Source of the DNA: Silvibacterium dinghuense | GTDB taxonomy: Bacteria > Acidobacteriota > Terriglobia > Terriglobales > Acidobacteriaceae | Direction: 5' to 3' | NCBI RefSeq assembly: GCF_004123295.1 | Contig: NZ_SDMK01000001.1 | Span: 1,922,001-1,986,000, forward strand | Length of the DNA: 64,000 bases | Shown: one piece after another, positions 27,491 to 37,235 of the stretch | Layout of the letters: each line of letters begins with the position of its first letter | How positions within the stretch are numbered: the first letter of the stretch is position 1 | Translations under genes and position numbers: made by a program | Notes under the pieces: model-generated | What the model was told of the DNA's origin: nothing | Databases searched by the model: none | Seen by the model: only the letters and a program-made list of their open reading frames with translations

Positions 27491-29929
27491 GTGCCGATGT
27501 CTCGTCTGACCGCTGTTTCTCTTGCTGCCGCGCTGCTGGTTTCCTCGCCCTATGCTGTTTCTGCCGAGACTCCGGCATCCGCACAGGCGGCACAGCCTTC
27601 GTTTACAGCAATCGACTCCATCATCGAGCAGGCAATTGCGGAGAAGAAGTTTCCCGGCGCGATGGTGATTGTCGGACACGATGGACGCGTGGTCTTTCAT
27701 AAAGCCTACGGACACCGCGCGCTGGGCGATCATCCCGAAGCGATGACCGAAGACACCATCTTCGACGTGGCATCGCTGACGAAGGTGATTGCGACGGCTC
27801 CGAGCGTGATGGAGCTCTACGAACAGGGAAAATTCCGGCTGAACGATCCGGTGGCCAAGTATCTGCCGGAGTTTGCGGCGAACGGCAAGGGCGACATCAC
27901 GATCCGCGATCTGCTGACGCATTACTCGGGGCTGGCTCCTGATCTCGACTTGAAGAGTACGTGGGAGGGCAAGGACGAGGGCTTCCGGCTCGCATTTGCG
28001 TCAGCCCCCATGACGCCGCCGGGGGTGCAGTTCCGCTACAGCGATATCAACTTCATTACGCTGGGCGCACTGGTCGAGAAACTCTCCGGCATGACAGAGG
28101 ACGAGTATGTGGCGAAGTATGTGGCAGCGCCGCTGGGCATGATGCATACGCGCTATCTGCCTCCGGAGGATTGGCGCACGGAGATTGCGCCAACACAATA
28201 CGACGAGCACGGCGTGATGCTGCGCGGTGTGGTGCATGATCCGACGGCGCGGCGGATGGGCGGCGTAGCCGGACATGCGGGGCTGTTCAGCACGGCGGGG
28301 GATGTCGCCATCTATGCGCAGAACCTGCTGGACCGGCTGGCCGGGCGGCCCAGCCGCTTTCCACTCAACCAGCTGACGCTCGAGAAGATGACCGCACCCG
28401 AGCAGCCGGCAACCGCAGTAGCGATGCGCGGACTCGGATGGGATATCGACACGGTATTCTCGGGCAATCGCGGTGAGCTGTTCCCTGTAGGATCGTTCGG
28501 GCACACCGGGTTCACGGGCACCTCGATCTGGATGGACCCGGCAAGCGACACCTACGTGGTGATGATGGCGAACGCCGTGTATCCGAATGGGCCGACAGGC
28601 ATCACGCCGGTGCGCGCAGCCTTAGCCAACGCAGCGGCTGAGGCCGTAGGCGTGCGCGACGACGGTGGCGCGCTGGCGGCGAAGCTGACGGGGTACGACG
28701 AATCGCTGGCGGGAATGCGGCGACGACCGGATCGCAATGGCGCGGTGAAGACGGGCATCGATGTGCTGGAAGCCGAGAACTTTGCCACGCTGAAAAAGCT
28801 GGCCGAGGCGCATGGCGGAAAGCTGCGGCTGGGACTGCTGACGAATCAAACCGGCCTGGATGCGCAGGGACGGCGAACGATCGACGTGTTGGCAAAAGAC
28901 GCGGCGGCGGCGGTGCCAGGACTGAAGCTGGTGACGCTCTTCAGTCCGGAGCACGGGATTGCGGGCGCGCTGGATAAAGAGGGTATCGGGAACACTACCG
29001 ACGCGGGCACAGGGTTGCCGGTTGTGAGCCTGTATGGCGCGAAGCCGGATGATCGGCACCCCTCGCTCGATACCTTGCGCCAACTGGACGCGGTGGTGAT
29101 CGACCTGCAGGATGCGGGCGTGCGCTTCTACACCTATGAAGCCGTGACGCGATATTTCCTTGAAGCCGCGGCGCAGACAAAGACGGAGATCGTGGTGCTG
29201 GACAGGCCCGATCCGGTGAATGGCGCGTATGTGCAGGGACCGGTGTCAGATGCGGGATTGGAGAGCTATGTGAACGTGGCTCCGGTACCGGCGCGGCACG
29301 GGATGACGCTGGGCGAGATGGCGCGATATCTGAACGGCGAGCTGAAGCTGGAAGCTCCGCTGACGGTGATCGCCATGCAGGGATGGCAGCGCGGCGACTG
29401 GTTCGACGATACAGGGCTTGCGTGGACGAATCCTTCACCAAACCTGCGCAGCGAGCGGGCGGCGATGCTCTATCCGGGGATCGGACTGATTGAGACGACG
29501 AATCTTTCTGTCGGACGTGGGACCGATACGCCATTCGAGCAGGCAGGCGCGGCGTGGATCGACGGGCCTGGGTCTGTCGCATTGGCGAGTGCGCTGAATG
29601 CGCGCTTTCTGCCTGGAGTACGGTTTCTGCCCGTAAGCTTTACGCCGGAGAAGCCGTATCCCTATGCAGGCGAGCTGTGCCATGGCGTGGCGATTACGAT
29701 CACGGATCGTAATGTGCTGGATGCTCCAGAGATGGGCATTGAAATTGTTGCGGCGGTGCGGAAACTGTATCCGCAGCAGTTACATATGGAGAAACTGCAG
29801 ACGCTGCTGGCCAGCCAGACGACGCTCGAGGCGCTGGAGGCGGGGAAAGATCCGCAGCATATTGCGGAAGACTGGCGTCCGGCGATCGAGGCATTTGAGG
29901 CGAAGCGGAAAGCTTATCTGCTGTATTGA
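27491..29929 (+). CDS. Serine hydrolase (class C beta-lactamase fold) fused to NamZ-type exo-beta-N-acetylmuramidase (DUF1343)
   Basis: This protein of about 812 residues has two enzymatic halves. After a signal peptide, residues about 40-400 form a penicillin-binding/class C beta-lactamase-like serine hydrolase with catalytic SLTK (about 95-98), YSD (FRYSDINF) and HTG (GHTGFTG). Residues about 435-812 form a DUF1343 domain (RLGLLTNQTGLD, LFSPEHGI, DLQDAGVRFYTYE, LDRPDPVNG, NLSVGRGTDTPFE), the family of NamZ, which removes MurNAc from the non-reducing end of peptidoglycan fragments. The fusion would join a peptide- or ester-cleaving activity with MurNAc release in the periplasm. The start is taken as the GTG six bases after AAGGAG; ATG at 27497 is an alternative. 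The gene begins 18 bp after the symporter gene. Confidence 0.88.
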   Translation: MPMSRLTAVSLAAALLVSSPYAVSAETPASAQAAQPSFTAIDSIIEQAIAEKKFPGAMVIVGHDGRVVFHKAYGHRALGDHPEAMTEDTIFDVASLTKVIATAPSVMELYEQGKFRLNDPVAKYLPEFAANGKGDITIRDLLTHYSGLAPDLDLKSTWEGKDEGFRLAFASAPMTPPGVQFRYSDINFITLGALVEKLSGMTEDEYVAKYVAAPLGMMHTRYLPPEDWRTEIAPTQYDEHGVMLRGVVHDPTARRMGGVAGHAGLFSTAGDVAIYAQNLLDRLAGRPSRFPLNQLTLEKMTAPEQPATAVAMRGLGWDIDTVFSGNRGELFPVGSFGHTGFTGTSIWMDPASDTYVVMMANAVYPNGPTGITPVRAALANAAAEAVGVRDDGGALAAKLTGYDESLAGMRRRPDRNGAVKTGIDVLEAENFATLKKLAEAHGGKLRLGLLTNQTGLDAQGRRTIDVLAKDAAAAVPGLKLVTLFSPEHGIAGALDKEGIGNTTDAGTGLPVVSLYGAKPDDRHPSLDTLRQLDAVVIDLQDAGVRFYTYEAVTRYFLEAAAQTKTEIVVLDRPDPVNGAYVQGPVSDAGLESYVNVAPVPARHGMTLGEMARYLNGELKLEAPLTVIAMQGWQRGDWFDDTGLAWTNPSPNLRSERAAMLYPGIGLIETTNLSVGRGTDTPFEQAGAAWIDGPGSVALASALNARFLPGVRFLPVSFTPEKPYPYAGELCHGVAITITDRNVLDAPEMGIEIVAAVRKLYPQQLHMEKLQTLLASQTTLEALEAGKDPQHIAEDWRPAIEAFEAKRKAYLLY

Positions 29930-29941
29930 GAAAATAGAGCC

Positions 29942-30325
29942 ATGGCAGACGCAGTAAGAATGGACAAGTGGCTGTGGGCGGCGCGGTTCTTTAAGACGCG
30001 CGGGCTGGCGGCGAAGGCCTGCGAGCTGGGGCGCGTCGAGTTGAACGGGCAGCCGGCAAAGGCAGCGCGCGATGTACACGCGGGCAACACGCTGCGAGTA
30101 AAGACCGAGGGCGGCGAGTTCGAGATAGAGGTGCTGGCGCTGAGCGAGGTGCGCGGGCCAGCAGCGGCGGCGCAGGCTCTGTATCGCGAAACCGAGGAGA
30201 GCAAGGCGGCGCGGCAAAAGGTCGCCGACGCGCGCAAGGCAATGCGGGAATTTGAAGTGCTGCCCACGGCGCGTCCGGACAAGCGCGACCGACGAACGTT
30301 GAACCGCATTCGCGGACGGGGATAA
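29942..30325 (+). CDS. hslR: S4-domain RNA-binding protein HslR (heat-shock protein 15)
   Basis: This 127-residue protein begins with an S4 domain (MDKWLWAARFFKTRGLAAKACELGRVELNGQPAK) and ends in the basic tail typical of HslR/Hsp15. In E. coli, Hsp15 binds stalled 50S-nascent-chain complexes and helps to recycle them. The gene starts 12 bp after the NamZ fusion gene and is probably co-transcribed with it, although functionally unrelated. The stop codon is followed at once by a family B repeat. Confidence 0.9.
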   Translation: MADAVRMDKWLWAARFFKTRGLAAKACELGRVELNGQPAKAARDVHAGNTLRVKTEGGEFEIEVLALSEVRGPAAAAQALYRETEESKAARQKVADARKAMREFEVLPTARPDKRDRRTLNRIRGRG

Positions 30326-30409
30326 GAACTGGTCGTCCAGGCCTTTCACCTTCGCCCTGCTCCGCGCAGGGCGAATTGCCTTCGGCCTCCGCTCCCGATG
30401 GTCGCAACT
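30326..30409 (+). repeat. Family B repeat after the hslR stop codon
   Basis: GAACTGGTCGTCCAGGCCTT is followed by the CGCGCAGGGCGAATTGCC...GGTCGC portion. It occupies the space between convergent hslR and the M1 peptidase gene. Confidence 0.8.
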
Positions 30410-30448
30410 TGCATGCTGGGATGACAGTCTACTTTCGATGCTGGGAGA

Positions 30449-33037
30449 CTACACGTTTGGATATTTCTTGCGGATGGCGACGGTGCGGTCGAGCTCATCG
30501 ACAACCTGCAGGATCTTGAGGCGAAGGTCTTCATCCAGCGTGTGGTCTTTGAGATAGGTGTAGACCGCATCGCGCGCGGCTTCCGATTGCTGACCATCCA
30601 TAAAAGCGTTCAGCCAGCCGACGAGGAAGAAGATCTTGCGCGTCTGTTTGATCTGCGGAAGGGCTTCGAGCGCGGGCTCCATGTATGTCGCGGTGAGGCG
30701 CGACTGGTTCCAGTAATTGAACGCGCCGAGGCTGCTCTCGATCCAATCTTCCGGCCGTTGCGGATTGTGGAGATACTCGTCGAAATACTGCTGTTTGGTA
30801 GCGGCGTCGGGATGTGCAGCGTGAGCGGCCCAGGCGAACTTCTTTCCGTCGCCTGAGGGATCGCGCTGCTCTTCGGCGGCGAGCATGGCATCGGCATGCG
30901 GATCGGCATAGGCGACGAGTGCGGTGATCATGCTCCAGCGGTCCTGCTGGCGGAGCGTGACGCCAGGCACGGTGAGCGTTCCGTTGAGCAGGCTGCGCAA
31001 GGCGCTGCGGCCTGCTTCGCTTTCGCTGAAGCCGTTGAGCGAGCGGAACCAGTCGATGCGGAGATCCTGCGCGGCATCGTGCTGCATGCGGTCGACGGCT
31101 AGCGTGGCGAACTGTGTGGTGAGCCGCGTGCGCGTGGCGTCGCCGACATAACGATGGAGCGCGGTCTGACTATGACCGAGGAGCGAGGCCGTGAGCGACT
31201 CGTCACGTTCGTTGGGCAGCGCGGCCAGTACGAGGTGTGCGTAATCGGCAGGATTATAGGTCGCAGTGCGAACAGCATCCCAAAGCGCGCCCCAGAGCAG
31301 TGTGCGCGTGAAGGGAGTCGAGATGGCGGAAGAGTTTGCATCCGCGATGTGCTGCGTGAGAAAGTCACGGCTCTGTTCGTCAAGTAGATAGAGTCCGTAA
31401 CCGTGATCGTTTTCGTTCGCGAAGACATAGGCAGGACAGGCGTTGCTGCCGGTCGGGATGTCAGCAGACTGCGCAGCGAACTGCGCATGCAGATGAGCGG
31501 TGCGACCGTCGGCGTAGCCGAGGAGAACCTCCGAAGCGATGGGCCACAGCGCATCGGTACCAAGCACGTCATGCTGCGAGAGCGTGAGGCGCGCGAGTTT
31601 GCCATCTGTGCATGACCATGAAGCTTCCACCTGCGGCATACCGCGATGGCGGATCCACATGGCAGCCCAGGGCTGGAGAGATTTGCCGGAGACCTGTTCG
31701 AAGGAGCCGATAAGGTCGCTCCACTCCGCGTTGCTGTACCGGTGCGCGGCAAGATACTGCTGCAGGCCGAGCTGAAAATCATGTTCACCGAGAACATAGG
31801 CGAGCTGGCGCAAGACACCGGGGGCCTTGGAGTAGACAATCGCGCCGTAGGCGGACTTCGCGTCCTTCAGATTAGGAATGTCCTGGTAGATGGGCGTGGT
31901 GCCCTGGGTTTCGTCAATGCCGTAGGCGCCGGGCTTGATGGATTCGTAGAAGTGTTTCCAGACCTCATCGTTGGGGTGAAGCGCGGCGAGGGCGTCATAG
32001 GCCATGTACTGCGCGAAGCCTTCCTTGAGCCATAGATCGTCGAACCAGCGCATGGTGGTGAAGTCGCCGAACCACTGATGGGTGAGTTCGTGGAGGACGA
32101 GGATATCGCGGTTGCGCAGGTTGGTTGCAGTCGGCGCGGTGCGGAAGAGGACCGACTCTTCGCGCAGGAATGTGGCTCCGGCATGCTCCATGCCGCCATA
32201 AGCGAAGCCGGGGATGAGCACCATGTCGTATTTGGGGAAGGGATAGGGCTGGGCAAAATACTTGCCAAGGTAAGCAATTCCATCCGCGGCCATCTGCTGA
32301 ACTTCGGGGGCTTCGCTCTGCGCGGCCTGGGCTTTTGACTTGCGGACATAGAGGCCGGGCAGACCGGGAGCGGAGTGAATCTTCTCGAAGGGTCCGGCAG
32401 CAAAAGCGAAAAGATAGGTGCTGATGGGGTGAGTTTCAGCGAAGGCGGTATCCTTCATATCGCCAACGACTTTAGTTGAGACGGCGCCGGTGTTCGAGAT
32501 AACAGTCCACGCAGCGGGCGCGGTCATGGTGAGCTGAAAACGACCCTTGAGAGCCGGCTGATCGAAGCAGGGGAAGGCCATGCTCGCGTCCATGGGGACG
32601 AAGAGCGTGTAGATATACTCCGATCCGTCGTCGTGATCTTCGAAGCGGGTGATGGCTTTCTCGGCGGGCGCGGTGTTCGCGACGAAATGCAGCTCGAGGG
32701 TGTTCTCACCCGCATGCAGTTTGTCCGCGGGGAGGATGAGGTGACCGTTGCTCTCATCCGGCGTGGAGCTGGTGCCGTTGATGGTGAGTGAGGCAACTTT
32801 TCCGTCACGAAAATCAAGCAACAGTGACTGTGACGTATGGACGAGGCGAAAGCGGAGGATCTCCGTCGCTTCCGTCTGCGCGCTATGCGGAACGAGTGTG
32901 TAGTGCAGCGCATAGCGGACATCGCTGACGCGGGCGGCGCGCTCTTTGGCGAGTTCGCGCGGGATACCTGCGGGGGCTTGCGCCAAGGCTGAAGATGCAG
33001 CGGCGAGAGTCATCAGGAAGCAGGCTACGATACGCAA
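30449..33037 (-). CDS. Secreted M1-family zinc aminopeptidase
   Basis: This 862-residue protein has a signal peptide ending near SALAQA. The M1 fold shows the exopeptidase motif GGMEHAG (about 281-287; canonical GAMEN is changed, but the catalytic Glu is kept), the zinc site HELTH (316-320) and the second zinc ligand Glu in LKEGFAQY (about 339). A C-terminal ERAP1-like helical domain fills the rest. It should remove N-terminal residues from peptides in the periplasm or outside the cell. The start is TTG with GAGGA nine bases upstream. The M28 peptidase gene lies upstream on the same strand, separated by an A+C repeat module. Confidence 0.92.
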   Translation of the reverse strand: MRIVACFLMTLAAASSALAQAPAGIPRELAKERAARVSDVRYALHYTLVPHSAQTEATEILRFRLVHTSQSLLLDFRDGKVASLTINGTSSTPDESNGHLILPADKLHAGENTLELHFVANTAPAEKAITRFEDHDDGSEYIYTLFVPMDASMAFPCFDQPALKGRFQLTMTAPAAWTVISNTGAVSTKVVGDMKDTAFAETHPISTYLFAFAAGPFEKIHSAPGLPGLYVRKSKAQAAQSEAPEVQQMAADGIAYLGKYFAQPYPFPKYDMVLIPGFAYGGMEHAGATFLREESVLFRTAPTATNLRNRDILVLHELTHQWFGDFTTMRWFDDLWLKEGFAQYMAYDALAALHPNDEVWKHFYESIKPGAYGIDETQGTTPIYQDIPNLKDAKSAYGAIVYSKAPGVLRQLAYVLGEHDFQLGLQQYLAAHRYSNAEWSDLIGSFEQVSGKSLQPWAAMWIRHRGMPQVEASWSCTDGKLARLTLSQHDVLGTDALWPIASEVLLGYADGRTAHLHAQFAAQSADIPTGSNACPAYVFANENDHGYGLYLLDEQSRDFLTQHIADANSSAISTPFTRTLLWGALWDAVRTATYNPADYAHLVLAALPNERDESLTASLLGHSQTALHRYVGDATRTRLTTQFATLAVDRMQHDAAQDLRIDWFRSLNGFSESEAGRSALRSLLNGTLTVPGVTLRQQDRWSMITALVAYADPHADAMLAAEEQRDPSGDGKKFAWAAHAAHPDAATKQQYFDEYLHNPQRPEDWIESSLGAFNYWNQSRLTATYMEPALEALPQIKQTRKIFFLVGWLNAFMDGQQSEAARDAVYTYLKDHTLDEDLRLKILQVVDELDRTVAIRKKYPNV

Positions 33038-33085
33038 CGGAATGTCCTCGCTTTACGGAATTTTCTATAGAGAAGATCTTGCCTT

Positions 33086-33192
33086 CCCACGTCTCAACCG
33101 CGAGACGTGGGGCACCCGGATCTTCGTTGTACGTGCGAACCGCAGGTTCCTCCGCTTCGTTCGCCTTTGGCTCACTCCGGTCGGAATGACAA
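33086..33192 (+). repeat. Repeat module: family A hairpin then family C
   Basis: Family A at 33086-33119 (CCCACGTCTC / GAGACGTGGGG, CACCCGG). Family C half at 33136-33192, ending GGTCGGAATGACAA. Confidence 0.8.
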
Positions 33193-33226
33193 CCGCGGGA
33201 GATGGAGAGAACATCCTCGCCTTGGT

Positions 33227-34711
33227 TTAGCGCGGGGCTGGGGTATCGGCTTCAGCCAATGCGTAGCCGAGGACGGCCATCACGGCGGCGTTTTCGTCGA
33301 GCAGCTTCGGGTCTACCTTGTCGAAGGTGTCGGCGGCGGTGTGATGGTAGTTGAAGTAGAAGCGGCTGTCCTGAATGGGTGCGAAGCCTGGAACACCTTT
33401 CAACGCACTCACATCTTCTCCTGAGCCTCCGCTGGTGACCTGCGAAGCGCCGATGGACTCGAGGACATGAGCCACCGGCTTCAGATAGTCGGCGAGCGCG
33501 GGGCTTCCGGCAAAGCTGATGCCGGAGGCATGATCGGCGCCGAGGTCGGACTCAATGGCACCGACGTGGTTGATGAGGTCGGCGGCGTGATCCTTTGCGT
33601 AAGACTCGGCGCCTTCGCCCCCCTGCTCTTCGTCCATCCACGCGACGAAGCGGACGGTGCGCTTCGGATGAATGCCGAGTTTCTGCATGAGATGGATGGC
33701 CTGCATGGAGACGGCAATGCCCGCGCCGTCATCGATGGCGCCCGTGCCGAGATCCCAGGAGTCGAGATGACCGGAGACAATGACGACCTGCTCCGGGTGC
33801 TCGGTTCCCTTCCAGTCGGCAACGACGTCATAGCTCGGGACTGGCGGAAGGGTCTGCGGGGTGAGGACCAGGCGCATCTTTACATCGCCCTGCGCAGTGA
33901 GATTGGCCAGGAGGTCGGCATCCTCGGCAGCGACGGCAGCAGAGGGGATCTTCGGAATACCGTCGGTGTAGACGGTGGCGCCAGTGTGTGGCAGGCGGTA
34001 GTCGGCGTTGCCTACGGAGCGAACCAAGACTGCTACAGCTCCTTTCGTCGCCGCAACGCTCGGAGCCAGGGCGCGATAGGCGACAGCGTCTCCATAAGCC
34101 GAGAGACCATTGCCGACAGCGGCGAGCTGCTTATCGAAGTGCTCGTTGAAGAGGACGATGTGGCCCTGCACAGCGCTGGCCGGAAGGGCTCGGAACTGAT
34201 CGAAGTTGTCGACGACGGTGACAGGCGCGGTAAGGCCGTCGGCCGGGGTCGCGACGCTGCCGCCGAGCGCAGTGAGGACAATCTTCTGCGTGGTCGCGGG
34301 CGTCATGCCGGGCCAGACAATGAGAGCACCTGTCTCCGCGCCGCGGACCCAGTGCGGAACGATGGTCTTCTGGAGCGAAACTTCGGCGCCGAGGGCGCGC
34401 ATCTCTGCTGCGACATAGTCGACGGCGGCCTGCGCCTGCGGTGAGCCGGCGATGCGCGGACCGATGTTGTCTGTGAGGTGGCGCAGCTCGCGGTAGGCGT
34501 AGTCGTCACTCATGGCGGCATCGCGCAGGCGGGCCATAGTGGCGAGGTCGCCGGCAGTCCATGCTCCGTTGGGAACGGCGATCATCTGCTCAACGCGCTG
34601 CTGGGGGGTGAGATTCGTAGCAGTAGCAGCCTGCGTCTGAGCAACGGAGGAAAGACAAAGAGGCCCGCAGCCGAGCACGGCGGCGAGAGCAAGACAAGCT
34701 CTGGAGTTCAT
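33227..34711 (-). CDS. Secreted M28-family metallopeptidase (carboxypeptidase Q-like)
   Basis: This 494-residue protein has a signal peptide ending near SSVAQTQ. A PA-type insert covers about 150-270, as in carboxypeptidase Q and related M28 enzymes. The di-zinc catalytic core contains VSGHLDSWDLGTGAIDDGAG (ligand His and bridging Asp), WMDEEQGGEGA (catalytic Glu and ligand) and the ESDLGADHA ligand Asp. It should release amino acids from small peptides outside the cytoplasm. Together with the M1 enzyme it suggests peptide scavenging. The ATG start has no clear ribosome-binding site. Confidence 0.9.
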   Translation of the reverse strand: MNSRACLALAAVLGCGPLCLSSVAQTQAATATNLTPQQRVEQMIAVPNGAWTAGDLATMARLRDAAMSDDYAYRELRHLTDNIGPRIAGSPQAQAAVDYVAAEMRALGAEVSLQKTIVPHWVRGAETGALIVWPGMTPATTQKIVLTALGGSVATPADGLTAPVTVVDNFDQFRALPASAVQGHIVLFNEHFDKQLAAVGNGLSAYGDAVAYRALAPSVAATKGAVAVLVRSVGNADYRLPHTGATVYTDGIPKIPSAAVAAEDADLLANLTAQGDVKMRLVLTPQTLPPVPSYDVVADWKGTEHPEQVVIVSGHLDSWDLGTGAIDDGAGIAVSMQAIHLMQKLGIHPKRTVRFVAWMDEEQGGEGAESYAKDHAADLINHVGAIESDLGADHASGISFAGSPALADYLKPVAHVLESIGASQVTSGGSGEDVSALKGVPGFAPIQDSRFYFNYHHTAADTFDKVDPKLLDENAAVMAVLGYALAEADTPAPR

Positions 34712-34727
34712 GGCGTTACGCTATCAC

Positions 34728-34880
34728 GCTGCTGCGGGACTGGCCGTCCGGGCCCTGGGCTTTGCGGGCCCGCTCCCTCGGGTTCGTGCCTCCCACCCAA
34801 GCGGAGCTTGGATGGGGCACCCTGGTCCTCGCTGTGCGGAGAGAAACGCAAGTCCCTCCGCATCCGGCGGGGATGCCAAT
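34728..34880 (+). repeat. Degenerate repeat module: B part, A variant, C part
   Basis: The family B subpart (GCTGCTGCGGGACTGGCCGT) starts near 34728. The A variant at 34792-34822 (CCACCCAAGC / GCTTGGATGGGGCACCC) has a different stem sequence. The family C fragment is near 34841-34880. Confidence 0.65.
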
Positions 34881-34905
34881 CTCTTGCGGGATGGGGAAAC
34901 GAGGA

Positions 34906-34936
34906 GGCCCCGGCGATCGGAAGGATCGCCGGGGCC
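34906..34936 (-). terminator. rnpB terminator hairpin
   Basis: A perfect 13-bp GC-rich stem (34906-34918 with 34924-34936) has a 5-nt loop and lies directly behind the rnpB 3' end on the minus strand. The tail TCCTCGTTTCC is only partly T-rich. Confidence 0.75.
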
Positions 34937-34938
34937 AT

Positions 34939-35390
34939 ACTGCAAGCAGCCTGTAAGCCGAATTCTGTCGAGGACGGCCATTCCTCTAGGCGCGCCATTA
35001 CTGACGCGCTCCAGCAACCTACCCGGAGGTTTCCGCTTCTTCAGCCGCTTGCGCGACTGTTGAATAACCCGCGTTGGCGCACCGGGCCGATGCGCATCCA
35101 CGGCTTTCGGGTCGAGCCGGGGATTTCCTCCCTATTTGGTCTTGCTCCATGTGGGGTTTACCATGCCGCTGCCGTTACCGTCAGCGCGGTGCGCTCTTAC
35201 CGCACCTTTTCACCCTTACCCGCAGCCCTTACGGGACGCGGGCGGTATGTTCTCTGTGGCACTGGCCGTCTCGCAGCCTTGACGCTGCGATCCCGGACGT
35301 TATCCGGCACATTGCCCTGCGGAGTTCGGACTTTCCTCTCCCATCGAAGCTTGCGCCTCTCCGGCAGCGGCCGCCCGGCCTGCCTGCAGT
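34939..35390 (-). ncRNA. rnpB: RNase P RNA, bacterial class A
   Basis: On the minus strand the sequence contains the conserved 5' core GAGGAAAGTCCGAACTCCGC (within 35313-35342), the GGTAAGGGTGAAAAGGTGCG region, AGCAAGACCAAATAGG and the 3' core ACAGAATTCGGCTTACAGG (near 34950). The ends were set by pairing of helix P1: ACTGCAGGCAGGC at the 5' end (35390 downwards) with GCTGCTTGCAGT at the 3' end (34950-34939). The length of about 452 nt is slightly above the E. coli value. The RNA is the catalytic subunit that trims tRNA 5' leaders. A repeat module lies just upstream of its 5' end. Confidence 0.93.
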
Positions 35391-35405
35391 GTCTATGATA
35401 CCGCG

Positions 35406-35620
35406 CCTGCTTCGCGCAGGGCGAATCGCCTTCGGCACCCGCTCCCTTTGGTCGCGATCCTGCATGCTGAGAACCCACGTCTCAAAAGCGAGATGTGAAG
35501 CACCTAGGTTCGCACCTCCCCACATAAGCCAACTTCGGGCTTATATGGACCACCTTTATCTTTGTAGCGCCTGGAACCCGCAGGTTCCTCCACTCTGCTT
35601 CGCTTCGGTCGGAATGACAG
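35406..35620 (+). repeat. Complete repeat module in order B-A-D-C
   Basis: Family B at 35406-35458. Family A at 35474-35504 (decayed right arm). Family D at 35518-35554 (TAAGCC / GGCTTA arms). Family C at 35574-35620, ending GGTCGGAATGACAG. It lies between rnpB and glyA. Confidence 0.8.
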
Positions 35621-35647
35621 AGCTGAGGGTGGAGCTACAATTTAGAC

Positions 35648-36925
35648 ATGTCCGACCGTATGTCTTTGCCGCTTTCGCAGGCCGATCCGGAGATCGCCGC
35701 CGCTATTGACCACGAGGTTCATCGCCAGCACGAAGGGCTGGAGATGATCGCCTCCGAGAATTTTGTGAGCGAGGCGGTTCTTGAAGCCGCGGGTTCGGTC
35801 TTCACCAACAAGTATGCCGAAGGCTATCCGGGACGGCGCTACTATGGCGGATGCGAGTTCGCCGACATCGTCGAAAACCTGGCGCGCGACCGCGCCAAGG
35901 AGCTCTTCGGTGCCGAGCATGCGAACGTGCAGCCGCACTCGGGCTCGCAGGCCAATGCCTCGGCCTACATGACGGTCCTGCAGCCGGGCGACACGATTCT
36001 GGGCCTCGATCTGGCGCATGGCGGCCACCTGACGCACGGCCACAAGCTGAACTTCTCAGGCAAGCTGTACAAGGTCGTCAGCTACACGGTCCGCAAGGAT
36101 ACGGAAGTGATCGACTACGATGAGCTCGAGTCGATCGCACTGCGCGAGAAGCCAAAGGTGATCGTAGGCGGCGGCAGCGCTTATCCGCGCATCTTTGACT
36201 TTGCACGGATGCGCGAGATCGCCGATAAGGCGGGCGCACTGCTGATGGTAGATATGGCGCACTTCGCCGGCCTGGTGGCGGGCGGAGCGCATCCTTCGCC
36301 CGTACCGCACGCGCACTTTGTCACCACAACCACGCACAAGACGCTGCGTGGTCCGCGCTCGGGACTGGTGCTGTGCAAGCAGGAATTTGCTACAGGGCTC
36401 GACCGCAGCGTATTCCCCGGCCAACAGGGTGGACCGCTGGTGCACATCATGGCGGCCAAGGCCGTGGCCTTCCGCGAGGCGCTGCAGCCGGACTTCAAAG
36501 AGTATGCCAAGCAGGTGGTCGCGAACGCGAAGGTGCTGGCCGCGACGCTGCAGTCCGAGGGGCTGCGCATCATCTCGGGCGGCACGGATACGCACCTGAT
36601 GCTGGTGGATGTTTTTGAGAAGGGCATTCTGGGCAGCGAGGCCGAGGCGGCGCTGGGCGCGGCGGGCATCACGGTGAACAAGAATGCGATTCCGTATGAC
36701 ACCAATCCCCCGCTGAAGCCAAGCGGCATCCGCATTGGCACGCCAGCACTGACCACGCGCGGCATGAAGGAAGCCGAGATGCAGACGATCGGCAAGTGGA
36801 TCGTCGCAGCACTCGAGGGACGGAACAATCCCGACGCGCTCAAGAAGATCCAGGGGCAGGTGGCCGAGCTGGCGGAGCAGTTCCCGCTGTATGGCTGGCT
36901 GCGTGAGCCGGTGGCTGTAAAGTAG
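35648..36925 (+). CDS. glyA: Serine hydroxymethyltransferase
   Basis: This 425-residue PLP enzyme interconverts serine and glycine while charging tetrahydrofolate with a one-carbon unit. The family motifs are complete: [55 protein letters not shown] and the PLP lysine near 231 in [14 protein letters not shown]. Length is standard. The ATG follows GGGTGGAG at rather long spacing; an in-frame ATG four codons later is possible. The stop codon is followed by a B-A-C repeat module. Confidence 0.97.
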   Translation: MSDRMSLPLSQADPEIAAAIDHEVHRQHEGLEMIASENFVSEAVLEAAGSVFTNKYAEGYPGRRYYGGCEFADIVENLARDRAKELFGAEHANVQPHSGSQANASAYMTVLQPGDTILGLDLAHGGHLTHGHKLNFSGKLYKVVSYTVRKDTEVIDYDELESIALREKPKVIVGGGSAYPRIFDFARMREIADKAGALLMVDMAHFAGLVAGGAHPSPVPHAHFVTTTTHKTLRGPRSGLVLCKQEFATGLDRSVFPGQQGGPLVHIMAAKAVAFREALQPDFKEYAKQVVANAKVLAATLQSEGLRIISGGTDTHLMLVDVFEKGILGSEAEAALGAAGITVNKNAIPYDTNPPLKPSGIRIGTPALTTRGMKEAEMQTIGKWIVAALEGRNNPDALKKIQGQVAELAEQFPLYGWLREPVAVK

Positions 36926-37178
36926 CTGCCTGGACTAGCCGGCCTGGCCTTTCGCCTTCGGCTGCTGCGCGCAGGGCGACCCGCCTTCGGCCCCGCTATC
37001 GCTGGTCGCGATCTGACTATTCTGCGAACCCACGTCTCAAAATCGAGACGTGGGGCACCCGGGCTTTCTATTCCCTATACCCTGTTTTCACGATTCGTAC
37101 CTCCATCCTCATTGTGCGCGGGGAACCACAGGTCCCTTCGCTGCGCTCGCCTTTGGCTCACTTCGGTCGGGATGACAA
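36926..37178 (+). repeat. Repeat module B-A-C after the glyA stop codon
   Basis: The B subpart begins at the stop codon (36926), with the main family B part at 36961-37011. Family A is at 37029-37062 (CCCACGTCTC / GAGACGTGGGG). Family C is at 37121-37178, ending GGTCGGGATGACAA. Confidence 0.85.
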
Positions 37179-37235
37179 GGAGAGGATGAGGGTTCGCCTG
37201 TTGCCAGATGGAGAGTCCAGGCTCAGAATCGGTGC

